The position numbers were made by a program, and so were the translations under genes. This document shows positions 42,884 to 51,067 of a DNA stretch of 64,000 nucleotides, in pieces (the stretch's first letter is position 1; each line of letters starts with the position of its first letter). This DNA comes from Bacteroidales bacterium (GTDB lineage: Bacteria > Bacteroidota > Bacteroidia > Bacteroidales > P3), in the NCBI GenBank assembly GCA_017962445.1, contig JAGCVI010000022.1:18558-82557 (forward strand), read 5' to 3'. The notes under the pieces are model-generated. The model was not told the origin of the DNA. It worked only from the letters and a program-made list of their open reading frames with translations, and did not search any database.

Positions 42884-43447
42884 CTATTTTACAAGGTGTA
42901 CATTCAATTCACACCGGAAATCATAACAGCTTTTCAACTCTTCAATAGATATTGAGTCCTTGTTGAAAGATAGATACAATATAGATTTGTTTTTGGCATC
43001 AGACGATAAGTAGTAGCCTTCCACACCGCCAACTCCGCCACAGCCCACACATGTTTCAGAATCTTCGTCTACAAATAAATAGCCGTTGGCATACAATAGT
43101 ATATAATTTCCGTTTGGACCAATGACCTTATACCATGAATCACCGTCCAATTTATATATTTCGCCGTCTTGTTCGTAATACTCGCCTTCATCATACCACT
43201 CCCATTTGCATTTGTCAATCAGTTCCTGCCATTGTTTTGCGGAGGGCAAGTTTTTTTTGTAGGATTCGACAGCCTCTTTGAAGGTATAAGTATTCTCTTC
43301 TGAACAGCATTTCCAGATGGTGCCGCTGGGTAGTCCAAGATCGACGTAGCCTTTGGTCCCAAGCTTTTGTTTTGTGGATTCAGTGGGTTGTGACTGAACG
43401 TACAATACCGTAAAACACAGTATGCAGCAAAGGATTATTCTTTTCAT
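42884..43447 (-). CDS. Secreted protein with DUF1566-like domain
   Basis: 187 residues from ATG 43447. Signal peptide MKRIILCCILCFTVLYVQS. The mature part begins with YVDLGLPSGTIWKCC and LPSAKQWQELIDKCKWEW, the start of the Fibrobacter succinogenes major-type/DUF1566 fold common in Bacteroidetes, and ends with YYLSSDAKNKSILYLSF. Function unknown. Convergent with ilvE. Confidence 0.72.
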   Translation of the reverse strand: MKRIILCCILCFTVLYVQSQPTESTKQKLGTKGYVDLGLPSGTIWKCCSEENTYTFKEAVESYKKNLPSAKQWQELIDKCKWEWYDEGEYYEQDGEIYKLDGDSWYKVIGPNGNYILLYANGYLFVDEDSETCVGCGGVGGVEGYYLSSDAKNKSILYLSFNKDSISIEELKSCYDFRCELNVHLVK

Positions 43448-43533
43448 TGTATAATTTATTTTGGTTGTTATGTATAAAAATGCCCTCAGCTGGATTGCAG
43501 ATGAGGGCATGATTCTTTTGTAATGATGCGCAA

Positions 43534-43911
43534 TTAGGCACCGATTTTTGCCTTATAGGCAGCAGCGTCAAGCAGATTGTTGACATCGGCGGCATTGGCG
43601 GGTTTGAACTTGATGATCCAGCCTTCGCCGTAGGGATCGTTGTTGATTGAAGAAGCGTCCTCGAGGGCGGTGTTGAACTCAATAACCTCGCCGGTGCAGG
43701 GCATCAGCAGGTCGGCAACGGTCTTGACGGCCTCGATTGAACCGAAAGCTTCGCCTGCATTGATGGTGTCGCCTTCGCAGTCAACATCGACAAAAACGAT
43801 GTCGCCTAATTCGTGCTGTGCATAGTCGGTAATACCAACGACAGCGATGTCACCTTCCATTCTTACCCATTCGTCATCCTGGGTGTACTTGAGATTTTCG
43901 GGAATGTTCAT
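43534..43911 (-). CDS. gcvH: Glycine cleavage system H protein
   Basis: Carries the lipoyl arm that shuttles the aminomethyl group between P, T and L proteins. 125 residues. Lipoylated Lys in [15 protein letters not shown]. Other signatures: [20 protein letters not shown] and [10 protein letters not shown]. Complete; the other gcv genes are not nearby. Confidence 0.96.
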   Translation of the reverse strand: MNIPENLKYTQDDEWVRMEGDIAVVGITDYAQHELGDIVFVDVDCEGDTINAGEAFGSIEAVKTVADLLMPCTGEVIEFNTALEDASSINNDPYGEGWIIKFKPANAADVNNLLDAAAYKAKIGA

Positions 43912-44072
43912 TGTTTTCTATTTTATTGTAAATAATTAATTATTAAGTTTGTTCTCTGATTGTCAGCGTAATATTTTTGTTTGCGTAATATTGGCCACAT
44001 TTTTTGAGATTTCAAAAATACACTTTTTCATCTGTTTGGCAAAATTTTTTTTCGGGTGTTAATATTTTTTTA

Positions 44073-44080
44073 TATCTTTG
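44073..44080 (+). promoter_or_regulatory. rho promoter, -7 box TATCTTTG
   Basis: TATCTTTG at 44073-44080 with a weak T-rich -33 region. Start about 44087 gives a leader of some 130 bases before rho. The leader contains short pairing segments (AACAGG/CCTGTT around 44129-44154) that may fold. The rest of 43912-44220 shows nothing more. Confidence 0.7.
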
Positions 44081-44220
44081 CGTCATAATAGAGGGTCGGA
44101 ATCAAGACCTTTTATCTCTCCAAAAATTTTAAAAACAACAGGTTATGCTAATGGTCCTGTTTTCAGGCTAAAGCAAAAACCCATCTCTTTAAGAACAATC
44201 TTATATTTTAAAACTACTTA

Positions 44221-46299
44221 ATGTATAGTAAATCTGAACTGTCTACCAAGGCTCAAATAGAGCTGATAGATATTGCTAAGGAGCTTGGTGTGTCGCGTGC
44301 ATCAAGGCTCGATTCCCAGGAACTTATATATAGAATCCTTGACCTCCAGGCCCAGAATCCGAGCAAAGAGGATGTCCGTATGGAGGAACAGAACCGTTTG
44401 AAACAACGTCGCACAAGACTGAAACCAGTGCCTGTGGCCGAGTCGAACGTTAAGAACCTGCAGATGCGCAAGCAGCAAGAACAGTCGCGTGTTCAACAGC
44501 AAAACGAGAAAAACAACAATATGGAAGATATACATCAGGAACCGACATTCAACATGAATATAAAAGATGTAGAGATACCGGTTGTGCCTGAAGTGCCCGA
44601 GGTTTTGAAACCACAGACCTATTTCAGCCGCACACCGAGAGAAGTGACCGAAACCGAAAACAAGGTCCAGACACCCGAAATTCAGGCTACCGAGACTGTC
44701 GCTAATGCAAAGCCCGACGATGTCCAGAACACAACGAAACGCCGTCGCGGTCGTCCTCCACGCAAAAACAAGGAGGCAAGTCCTGCACCTGCTGCCGAAA
44801 CGGTGAAGGACGAGACTGTAGAGCCACAAGCCCCGCGCCAGCAGAACGAACAGAACGCTGCAGAAGCAAAAAACAACGATCAGCAAAAGAACATGAAACG
44901 CCGTGGCCGCAAGCCTAAAAACCAGTCTATGGATGGCCAGGCGGAGCAGATGAGTCCAATGCCCGAAGTGGAGAAGGATGAAACTCCCGAACCGAAAGAG
45001 ACTCCCAAACCTATGGCATTACAGGGTAATGCCCCCGTCCAGCAACCTGCAGTAGAGGAGAAGAAGCAGGCTTTCGTTCCGGTGCCAGGCGTGAACTACT
45101 ACAAGAAGCCTAACGGCATGGTAAACCAGAGCCAGAATCAGAATCAGAACCCGAATCGCAGACACGAGTTTCCATACGAAATCAACGGATTTGTGGAAGC
45201 TGAGGGTGTGCTTGAGTTGTCGCCAGACGGCTTCGGTTTTCTCCGTTCGTCAGACTATAACTATCTTGCTTCGCCCGACGATATCTTTGTGTCGCAGCAG
45301 CAGATCCGCACCTATGGTCTGAAGGCAGGCGACACGGTGCGTTGCACCATCCGTCCGCCGCGCGACGTGGAAAAATATTTTCCAATGGTCAAGATTCAGC
45401 GCATAAACGGTCTGGCTCCCGAAGAGATTCGCGACCGTGTGCCTTTTGAAGCCTTGACGCCACTGTTCCCGCAGGAGAAATTCAAACTTACAGGCCATCC
45501 GCAGGAGTCGCTATCAACACGCATTATCGACCTTTTCACTCCTATCGGAAAAGGTCAGCGCGGCCTTATCGTGGCACAACCCAAGACAGGTAAGACCACC
45601 CTGTTGAAAGAGATTGCCAATGCCATAGCATACAACCATCCTGAGGTATATCTGATGGTGCTGCTCATCGACGAGCGTCCCGAGGAGGTCACCGACATGC
45701 AGCGCAGTGTCAATGCCGAGGTTATCGCTTCAACATTCGATGAACCTGCTGAACGCCATGTACGCATAGCCAACATCGTACTTGAAAAGGCAAAGCGCAT
45801 GACCGAGTGCCATCACGATGTGGTTATTGTTCTCGACTCGATAACACGTCTGGCTAGAGCCTACAACACTGTTCAGCCGGCATCTGGCAAGGTGCTGTCG
45901 GGTGGTGTAGAGGCCAACGCACTGCAGAAACCCAAGCGTTTCTTCGGTGCGGCACGTAATATTGAAAACGGTGGCTCGTTGACCATTATCGCCACCGCTC
46001 TGACTGAGACCGGTTCGAAGATGGACGATGTGATTTTCGAGGAATTCAAGGGAACAGGCAACATGGAGCTGCAGCTTGACAGAAAGCTGTCGAACAAGCG
46101 TATCTATCCTGCAATCGACCTTGTCTCCTCTTCGACACGTCGCGACGACCTGCTTGTGTCGCAGAACATCCTTTCGCGAATGCAAGTGCTCCGCAACCAG
46201 CTCACCGACCTCAACCCGCTTGAGGCTATGGAAATGCTCAGACGGTTCATGCAGAACACCAAGACCAACGAAGAGTTTATCTTTACGATGGATAAGTAA
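44221..46299 (+). CDS. rho: Transcription termination factor Rho with long disordered insert
   Basis: 692 residues, far longer than the roughly 420 of E. coli Rho. Rho_N domain at residues about 5-45 ([20 protein letters not shown]), then about 270 residues of low-complexity sequence with AT-hook-like basic motifs ([22 protein letters not shown]), then the cold-shock RNA-binding domain ([20 protein letters not shown]), and the RecA-like motor with Walker [17 protein letters not shown] and Walker B region [15 protein letters not shown]. Ends MDK. Hexameric RNA-dependent helicase. Such inserts are typical of Bacteroidetes Rho. Confidence 0.97.
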   Translation: MYSKSELSTKAQIELIDIAKELGVSRASRLDSQELIYRILDLQAQNPSKEDVRMEEQNRLKQRRTRLKPVPVAESNVKNLQMRKQQEQSRVQQQNEKNNNMEDIHQEPTFNMNIKDVEIPVVPEVPEVLKPQTYFSRTPREVTETENKVQTPEIQATETVANAKPDDVQNTTKRRRGRPPRKNKEASPAPAAETVKDETVEPQAPRQQNEQNAAEAKNNDQQKNMKRRGRKPKNQSMDGQAEQMSPMPEVEKDETPEPKETPKPMALQGNAPVQQPAVEEKKQAFVPVPGVNYYKKPNGMVNQSQNQNQNPNRRHEFPYEINGFVEAEGVLELSPDGFGFLRSSDYNYLASPDDIFVSQQQIRTYGLKAGDTVRCTIRPPRDVEKYFPMVKIQRINGLAPEEIRDRVPFEALTPLFPQEKFKLTGHPQESLSTRIIDLFTPIGKGQRGLIVAQPKTGKTTLLKEIANAIAYNHPEVYLMVLLIDERPEEVTDMQRSVNAEVIASTFDEPAERHVRIANIVLEKAKRMTECHHDVVIVLDSITRLARAYNTVQPASGKVLSGGVEANALQKPKRFFGAARNIENGGSLTIIATALTETGSKMDDVIFEEFKGTGNMELQLDRKLSNKRIYPAIDLVSSSTRRDDLLVSQNILSRMQVLRNQLTDLNPLEAMEMLRRFMQNTKTNEEFIFTMDK

Positions 46300-46317
46300 T
46301 AACAGTAACAATTCACT

Positions 46318-46356
46318 AAGGTCCTTAAAGTCAATATGTCATTAAGGACCTTTTTT
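46318..46356 (+). terminator. rho terminator
   Basis: AAGGTCCTTAA (46318-46328) pairs with TTAAGGACCTT (46342-46352), then T-run. Confidence 0.9.
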
Positions 46357-46377
46357 GTAACTAATTAGTATTATATT

Positions 46378-47445
46378 ATGAAACGTGGATTTGGAAGTGA
46401 CAACCATTCGGGCATCAGTCCCGAGGTGCTTGAGGCTATAGCGGCAGCCAATGTCGATCATGCGCTTGCTTATGGCGACGACGAATACTGCGAGCGTGCA
46501 TCACGGCTTTTCAAGCAAACTTTCGGCGAGCAGGCGAGTGTCTATTTTGTTTTCAACGGCACAGGAGCCAATGTTCTCAATATTGATGCCATGTGCAGAT
46601 CGCACCATGCTGTTGTGTGTTCCGACACAGCACATATACATGTAGATGAATGCGGTGCGCCGCAACGTATTGTGGGGTGCAAGCTTTTGACTGTTCCCAC
46701 GCCAGACGGTAAACTGACACCGGAGTTGGTCAAGACACAACTTCATGGTTTTGGATTCGAGCATCATTCGCAGCCGCGTGCCATTTCCATTGCGCAGGCC
46801 ACAGAGCTTGGTACATTATACACTTTGGCGGAAATCAAGGCTCTTGCGGATCTGGCACACAGCTATGGCATGTACCTTCATATGGACGGAGCGCGTCTTG
46901 CCAATGCTGCTGTGGCGCTGGGTTGCACTTTTAAGGAGATGACCACCGACCAGGGCGTTGACTGCCTTTCGTTCGGAGGTACAAAGAACGGTCTGTTGAT
47001 GGGTGAATCAGCTGTGGTTCTGAATCCTGCTCTCGATGTGGAATTGAAATACCGTCGCAAGCAAATGTCGCAGTTGTGTTCCAAAATGCGTTTTATGGCT
47101 GTACAGTTTGAGGCTTATCTGAACGGAGAGCAGGGAACGGAAAATGGAAAATGCGGAGTGGGAGAGGTGAGACCTTTGTGGTGGCGCAACGCTGAGCATT
47201 CCAATCGCATTGCACAGATGCTTTACAAGGAGATTCAGTCTGTTCCTGAAGCCAAGGTTATGTATCCTGTGCAGGTGAACAGTGTTTTCGTGCAATTGCC
47301 GCGAGATGTGTGGACTTCGTTGCAGAAAGAGTATTTCTTCTACGACTGGGACGAATCAGCCAACATCGTTCGCTGGATGTGTTCATTCGACACTACGGAA
47401 GAGGATATCACCAACTTTATCGGAGCACTGAAACGACTGTTGTAG
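46378..47445 (+). CDS. ltaE: Low-specificity L-threonine aldolase
   Basis: PLP enzyme of fold type I that splits threonine or allo-threonine to glycine and acetaldehyde. 355 residues. Signatures: FGSDNHSGISPEVLEAI, FVFNGTGANVLNIDAM, LHMDGARLANAAVALG and the PLP Lys in LSFGGTKNGLLMGE. Complete. Ends in a strong terminator. Confidence 0.92.
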   Translation: MKRGFGSDNHSGISPEVLEAIAAANVDHALAYGDDEYCERASRLFKQTFGEQASVYFVFNGTGANVLNIDAMCRSHHAVVCSDTAHIHVDECGAPQRIVGCKLLTVPTPDGKLTPELVKTQLHGFGFEHHSQPRAISIAQATELGTLYTLAEIKALADLAHSYGMYLHMDGARLANAAVALGCTFKEMTTDQGVDCLSFGGTKNGLLMGESAVVLNPALDVELKYRRKQMSQLCSKMRFMAVQFEAYLNGEQGTENGKCGVGEVRPLWWRNAEHSNRIAQMLYKEIQSVPEAKVMYPVQVNSVFVQLPRDVWTSLQKEYFFYDWDESANIVRWMCSFDTTEEDITNFIGALKRLL

Positions 47446-47463
47446 TAGAAAAAAAACAATATG

Positions 47464-47506
47464 AAAAACGGCAATGTTCATTTTATGAGCATTGCCGTTT
47501 TTTTTC
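47464..47506 (+). terminator. Terminator after the threonine aldolase
   Basis: AAAACGGCAATG (47465-47476) pairs with CATTGCCGTTTT (47490-47501), followed by T. The A-run on the left also lets it serve the minus-strand kinase gene. Confidence 0.9.
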
Positions 47507-47522
47507 ATTTAACTAATATATA

Positions 47523-49457
47523 TTACTTGATATTATTCATGTCTTGTTGTGTTCTTCTATTGATTTGTTGAATTTTCTGTTCTTCTATTAAATCTTTGAT
47601 TTTTTTTTGCGGTAAATATACTATCAGGAACATGACAATCCAAATTGTACATAGGATGGCATTCCAGAACAAAAAATACATAGGACTTATATAAACAAAA
47701 TGTATAATATACATTAAGAAAATCCAAATATTGCTGCAAATGATTCCAATAAGTGGAATCCATATACCGCGCCAATTACCGTGAATTATAGGAATACTTC
47801 CCAAAATAAGGGTCAATGCGAATGTAAAGTGAATGAGCCCCGACTCTGCCCAATGATACAACAAATCAAAAGGCCAGAAGAATAATCCATTCCCTTGATA
47901 ACCCCAGCTTAATACATAACAATATTCTTCTAATTCGTATAAATAAAATAGAATAAAAACTATTGAACAAATAATAAAAATGCGTCCAACGGTTCTATAG
48001 TAAGAAGGTAGTTTCTTTATCTTTTTAGATATAGCATTATCGTCTGTGGAAGAATCAGCTAGTCCGTTAGTCAAAACGAAATTCTTATTAAAAACAAATA
48101 TCGCAAAAGCAATCCAAATAAGACAGTCGTAATAAAAAAAGTGTAAAGATTCAAAACCGAAATAAGAAGATAAGAAAGTAATAATGACTCCAGCAAGAGG
48201 AATCCATATACCTTTCTTATTGCCATGTATAATAGGAATACTACCAATCAATAGGGAAAAAGACAACGTAAATACCGGGACTATATAGCCACTGACAAAA
48301 CCGTATAAGCCGATAATGAAACAAAAAATAAGCGAGAGGGCGAGAACAGCTAATGAGAAATACATCATTGCTCGGCCTACTTTTTTATAGTGTGAAGAAC
48401 GCTCTGTTTTGTTTTCCTCAGATTTTTTAGCATTTGAGGTTAAGGCAGTTGGCTTAGTAGTATTGTTGCTTATGATTGTTTTCGCTTCATCGCTTTCATC
48501 TACAACAGTCTTGATATTGTTGATAGGGATTGTTTTTTCGTCATTTATTGTTTCAGCAGGCTCAGTTGTGCCGCCAACATTTCTGAGGTCGTCAAGGAAT
48601 TCCTTGATTGACTGGTGTCTGTCGTGAGGCATAATCTGCATGGCTTTGTTGATGGTGCGATTTGCCTCGTTTGGAATCGATGGGTTTACCTGCTTGGCTT
48701 CGGGCATAGGGTCGGTGATGCGGGCGGCGGCGTCAGTGGGAACCTTGCCTGTCAATATGAAATACATTGTGGCACCGATGGCGTAAATGTCGGTGTAAGC
48801 TCCTTTGCGACTGTTGGTTGAGTATTGCTCGGTTGGAGCGTATCCATGAGTAAGAATAGATGTTTGAGCCTGCGTCTTGTCGTCGATGAATTCGCGTGCC
48901 GAACCGAAATCGATAAGTATGGCGTGATGTTGCGGAGTGATGATGATATTGTCGGGTTTGATATCGCGATGCAGGATATGGTTTTGGTGTATGTAGTCGA
49001 CCGCCTCGGCCACTTGTGCAATATAGTTGACAGCGGTTTCGTAAGAAAGCGGGCCGTTGTTGGCAACAATGTTCTGTAGAGTACGTCCCTCTACGAAATT
49101 CATGACCATATAGGATGTCCCGTTTTCGTCAAAAATATCAATAATGTCCACTATTCCCGGGTGGTTGAGCTGAGATAGGGTTTGAGCCTCTCGGACAAAG
49201 GACTGACGATATTTCTGGTACAGTTCTGCATCGCTGCTACGTGGAAACACTGTTTTTGTGTCTGGTTGCCGGGTACAGCGTCCTGCCAGGAAATACTCCT
49301 TTATGCATAGTTTTCGGTTCAGGATGCTGTGGGCGGCAATGTAGGTTATTCCGAATCCACCTTCACCTATTTTGGACTGGATGACGTATTTGCCATTGCT
49401 TAGCGTTGTGCCGGGTCGCAGGTCGTTAAAATCAACAGGGGGAGTATTGTTTTTCAT
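47523..49457 (-). CDS. Membrane-bound Hanks-type Ser/Thr protein kinase with duplicated membrane domain
   Basis: 644 residues. Kinase domain about 15-290: glycine loop SKIGEGGFGITY, Lys in KLCIKEYF, catalytic loop ILHRDIKPDNIII, DFG as LIDFGSAREF, and APE-like YAPTEQYS. A linker rich in Thr/Asn follows, then two copies of a membrane module of about 120 residues, each beginning with Y-x-x-VGR, passing several hydrophobic segments, and containing GSIPIIHGN followed by GIWIPL. The C-terminus is a charged tail. The duplication is plain in the sequence. No PASTA or known sensor domain. Next to a histidine kinase on the same strand. Confidence 0.88.
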   Translation of the reverse strand: MKNNTPPVDFNDLRPGTTLSNGKYVIQSKIGEGGFGITYIAAHSILNRKLCIKEYFLAGRCTRQPDTKTVFPRSSDAELYQKYRQSFVREAQTLSQLNHPGIVDIIDIFDENGTSYMVMNFVEGRTLQNIVANNGPLSYETAVNYIAQVAEAVDYIHQNHILHRDIKPDNIIITPQHHAILIDFGSAREFIDDKTQAQTSILTHGYAPTEQYSTNSRKGAYTDIYAIGATMYFILTGKVPTDAAARITDPMPEAKQVNPSIPNEANRTINKAMQIMPHDRHQSIKEFLDDLRNVGGTTEPAETINDEKTIPINNIKTVVDESDEAKTIISNNTTKPTALTSNAKKSEENKTERSSHYKKVGRAMMYFSLAVLALSLIFCFIIGLYGFVSGYIVPVFTLSFSLLIGSIPIIHGNKKGIWIPLAGVIITFLSSYFGFESLHFFYYDCLIWIAFAIFVFNKNFVLTNGLADSSTDDNAISKKIKKLPSYYRTVGRIFIICSIVFILFYLYELEEYCYVLSWGYQGNGLFFWPFDLLYHWAESGLIHFTFALTLILGSIPIIHGNWRGIWIPLIGIICSNIWIFLMYIIHFVYISPMYFLFWNAILCTIWIVMFLIVYLPQKKIKDLIEEQKIQQINRRTQQDMNNIK

Positions 49458-49485
49458 TTTATGTTGTTTTTGTTTCTTGTTTGGG

Positions 49486-51036
49486 TTAAGATTCAGGTGC
49501 TTTTTGTTTCAGGACTATTCTGAACACCGACCCTTGGTTGGGAATTGAGTATTTAAGGAATATGTTGCCCTTGTGGTATTCTTTTATGATACGTTTGGCA
49601 AGCGAAAGGCCGAGACCCCATCCGCGCTGTTTGGTGGTGAAACCTGATTCGAAAATGTATTTCTGTTTTGAGGCTGGTATACCTTTGCCGGTGTCGCATA
49701 GGTCGATGCAGATGTTGTTGCCTTCGATGGTCAGAATGGTTGTAAATGTACCCACGCCTTCCATGGCGTCGATGGCGTTCTTGCAGATATTTTCTATGAC
49801 CCACTCGAAGAGGTAACGGTTGATTGGGGCCATCACAGGCTTGTCCGGCAGGTTTGTGACAAACGTCACTTTGCGAGGACTACGTTTCTCCATATAGCTG
49901 ATTGTGTGCTGGATGACTTCGCAAACATTCTCTTCTTTCAGCTCGGGTACGCTGCCTATCTTTGAAAAACGACGTGCTATGGTCTCGAGGCGGTCGAGGT
50001 CCTTGCGTATTTCAGTGGTGTAGGGCTCCTCGAAAGTCTTGCCTTCAAGGTAGTCGGCCCATGCAATAAGCGAAGAAATGGGTGTTCCAAGCTGGTGGGC
50101 TGTTTCTTTGGCCATGCCTACCCATACACGGTTTTCCTCGTTGCTGCGGGCTGTTCGGAACAGATTGTAGGAAACAAGAATCAGCACTAAAGCAATGAAA
50201 AGATATATCAGCGGCAGGAAGCGTAACAACCTCAATAGAGGTGTGTTTTCGTAATAGACGTAGGCAGTCTTGTTGTTGGCCTTTTGTAGAATTATCGGCT
50301 CGTTCTCGCTGCCCATTGCCTCGAGTTTTTTTGCCAGCTTGTCAGGATCACTGAACTCATTCGGGTTGATGTTACCATAGTCCAACACTGTGTTCTTCAG
50401 GCTGTCGACAACAATGACAGGTACGAAAATACTGTTGTTGGTTATCTCGGAAAGGAACGACTCGGTCAGATTGTCGAGGGCCTCGTGCATATCGCTGTAT
50501 ATCTTCGACTCCTTGTAGAGAAGGGTAAGCGGTATGTCGCTGATTTGATAGTGGAAGGGTGGGTTTTTGCTGAATTCGGTCAAGAGTTCGGGCGTGATTT
50601 TTGTGCCAATCAGTTTTCCGTCCTCCTCGGGAGTATTTCTTATGTTGCCGCAAGAGGTGATGATTGAGTCTTGGTCCATTATTATCAATGGAGTGTAGCT
50701 ACTGTCGACAATGTATGAGACATAAGCCAGTTGGAATTCAGCGTCGGTGCTAATGTCTTGTTTGTTGAACGACTCCAGAACATCGATGTACAGTTTGATT
50801 TTAAGACGCTCGTCGATGTCCACCTCGTTGAAGAATTTTTCTGTTGACGACATCAGCTGGGCTTTTTGGCTGACGGCATTTGCCCATAGGCGCACTTTGG
50901 TCTGCTCAGAATCGCGAATCTGCTGTGCAAAATTGTAAATGAGCCACAATGCCACAAGTCCTATCAACACTGTGATTGACAGGATAATCCATTTTCCTTT
51001 GCGTGGTTTGTGGTATTTCTTTTGTCTGTCGGACAT
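49486..51036 (-). CDS. Sensor histidine kinase
   Basis: 516 residues. Two hydrophobic segments (about residues 17-37 and 272-292) enclose a periplasmic sensor domain. The H-box MAKETAHQLGTPISSLIAWA holds the phospho-accepting His, followed by the N-box region ENICKNAIDAMEG, G1 DLCDTGKGIP, F-box FESGFTTK and G2 GWGLGLSLAKRI. The HQLGTP form of the H-box and lack of HAMP are common in Bacteroidetes kinases. No response regulator lies next to it. 28 bases before the Ser/Thr kinase gene, so probably co-transcribed. Confidence 0.92.
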   Translation of the reverse strand: MSDRQKKYHKPRKGKWIILSITVLIGLVALWLIYNFAQQIRDSEQTKVRLWANAVSQKAQLMSSTEKFFNEVDIDERLKIKLYIDVLESFNKQDISTDAEFQLAYVSYIVDSSYTPLIIMDQDSIITSCGNIRNTPEEDGKLIGTKITPELLTEFSKNPPFHYQISDIPLTLLYKESKIYSDMHEALDNLTESFLSEITNNSIFVPVIVVDSLKNTVLDYGNINPNEFSDPDKLAKKLEAMGSENEPIILQKANNKTAYVYYENTPLLRLLRFLPLIYLFIALVLILVSYNLFRTARSNEENRVWVGMAKETAHQLGTPISSLIAWADYLEGKTFEEPYTTEIRKDLDRLETIARRFSKIGSVPELKEENVCEVIQHTISYMEKRSPRKVTFVTNLPDKPVMAPINRYLFEWVIENICKNAIDAMEGVGTFTTILTIEGNNICIDLCDTGKGIPASKQKYIFESGFTTKQRGWGLGLSLAKRIIKEYHKGNIFLKYSIPNQGSVFRIVLKQKAPES

Positions 51037-51067
51037 TAGTTTAGTATGGTATTATTATATAGATAAA

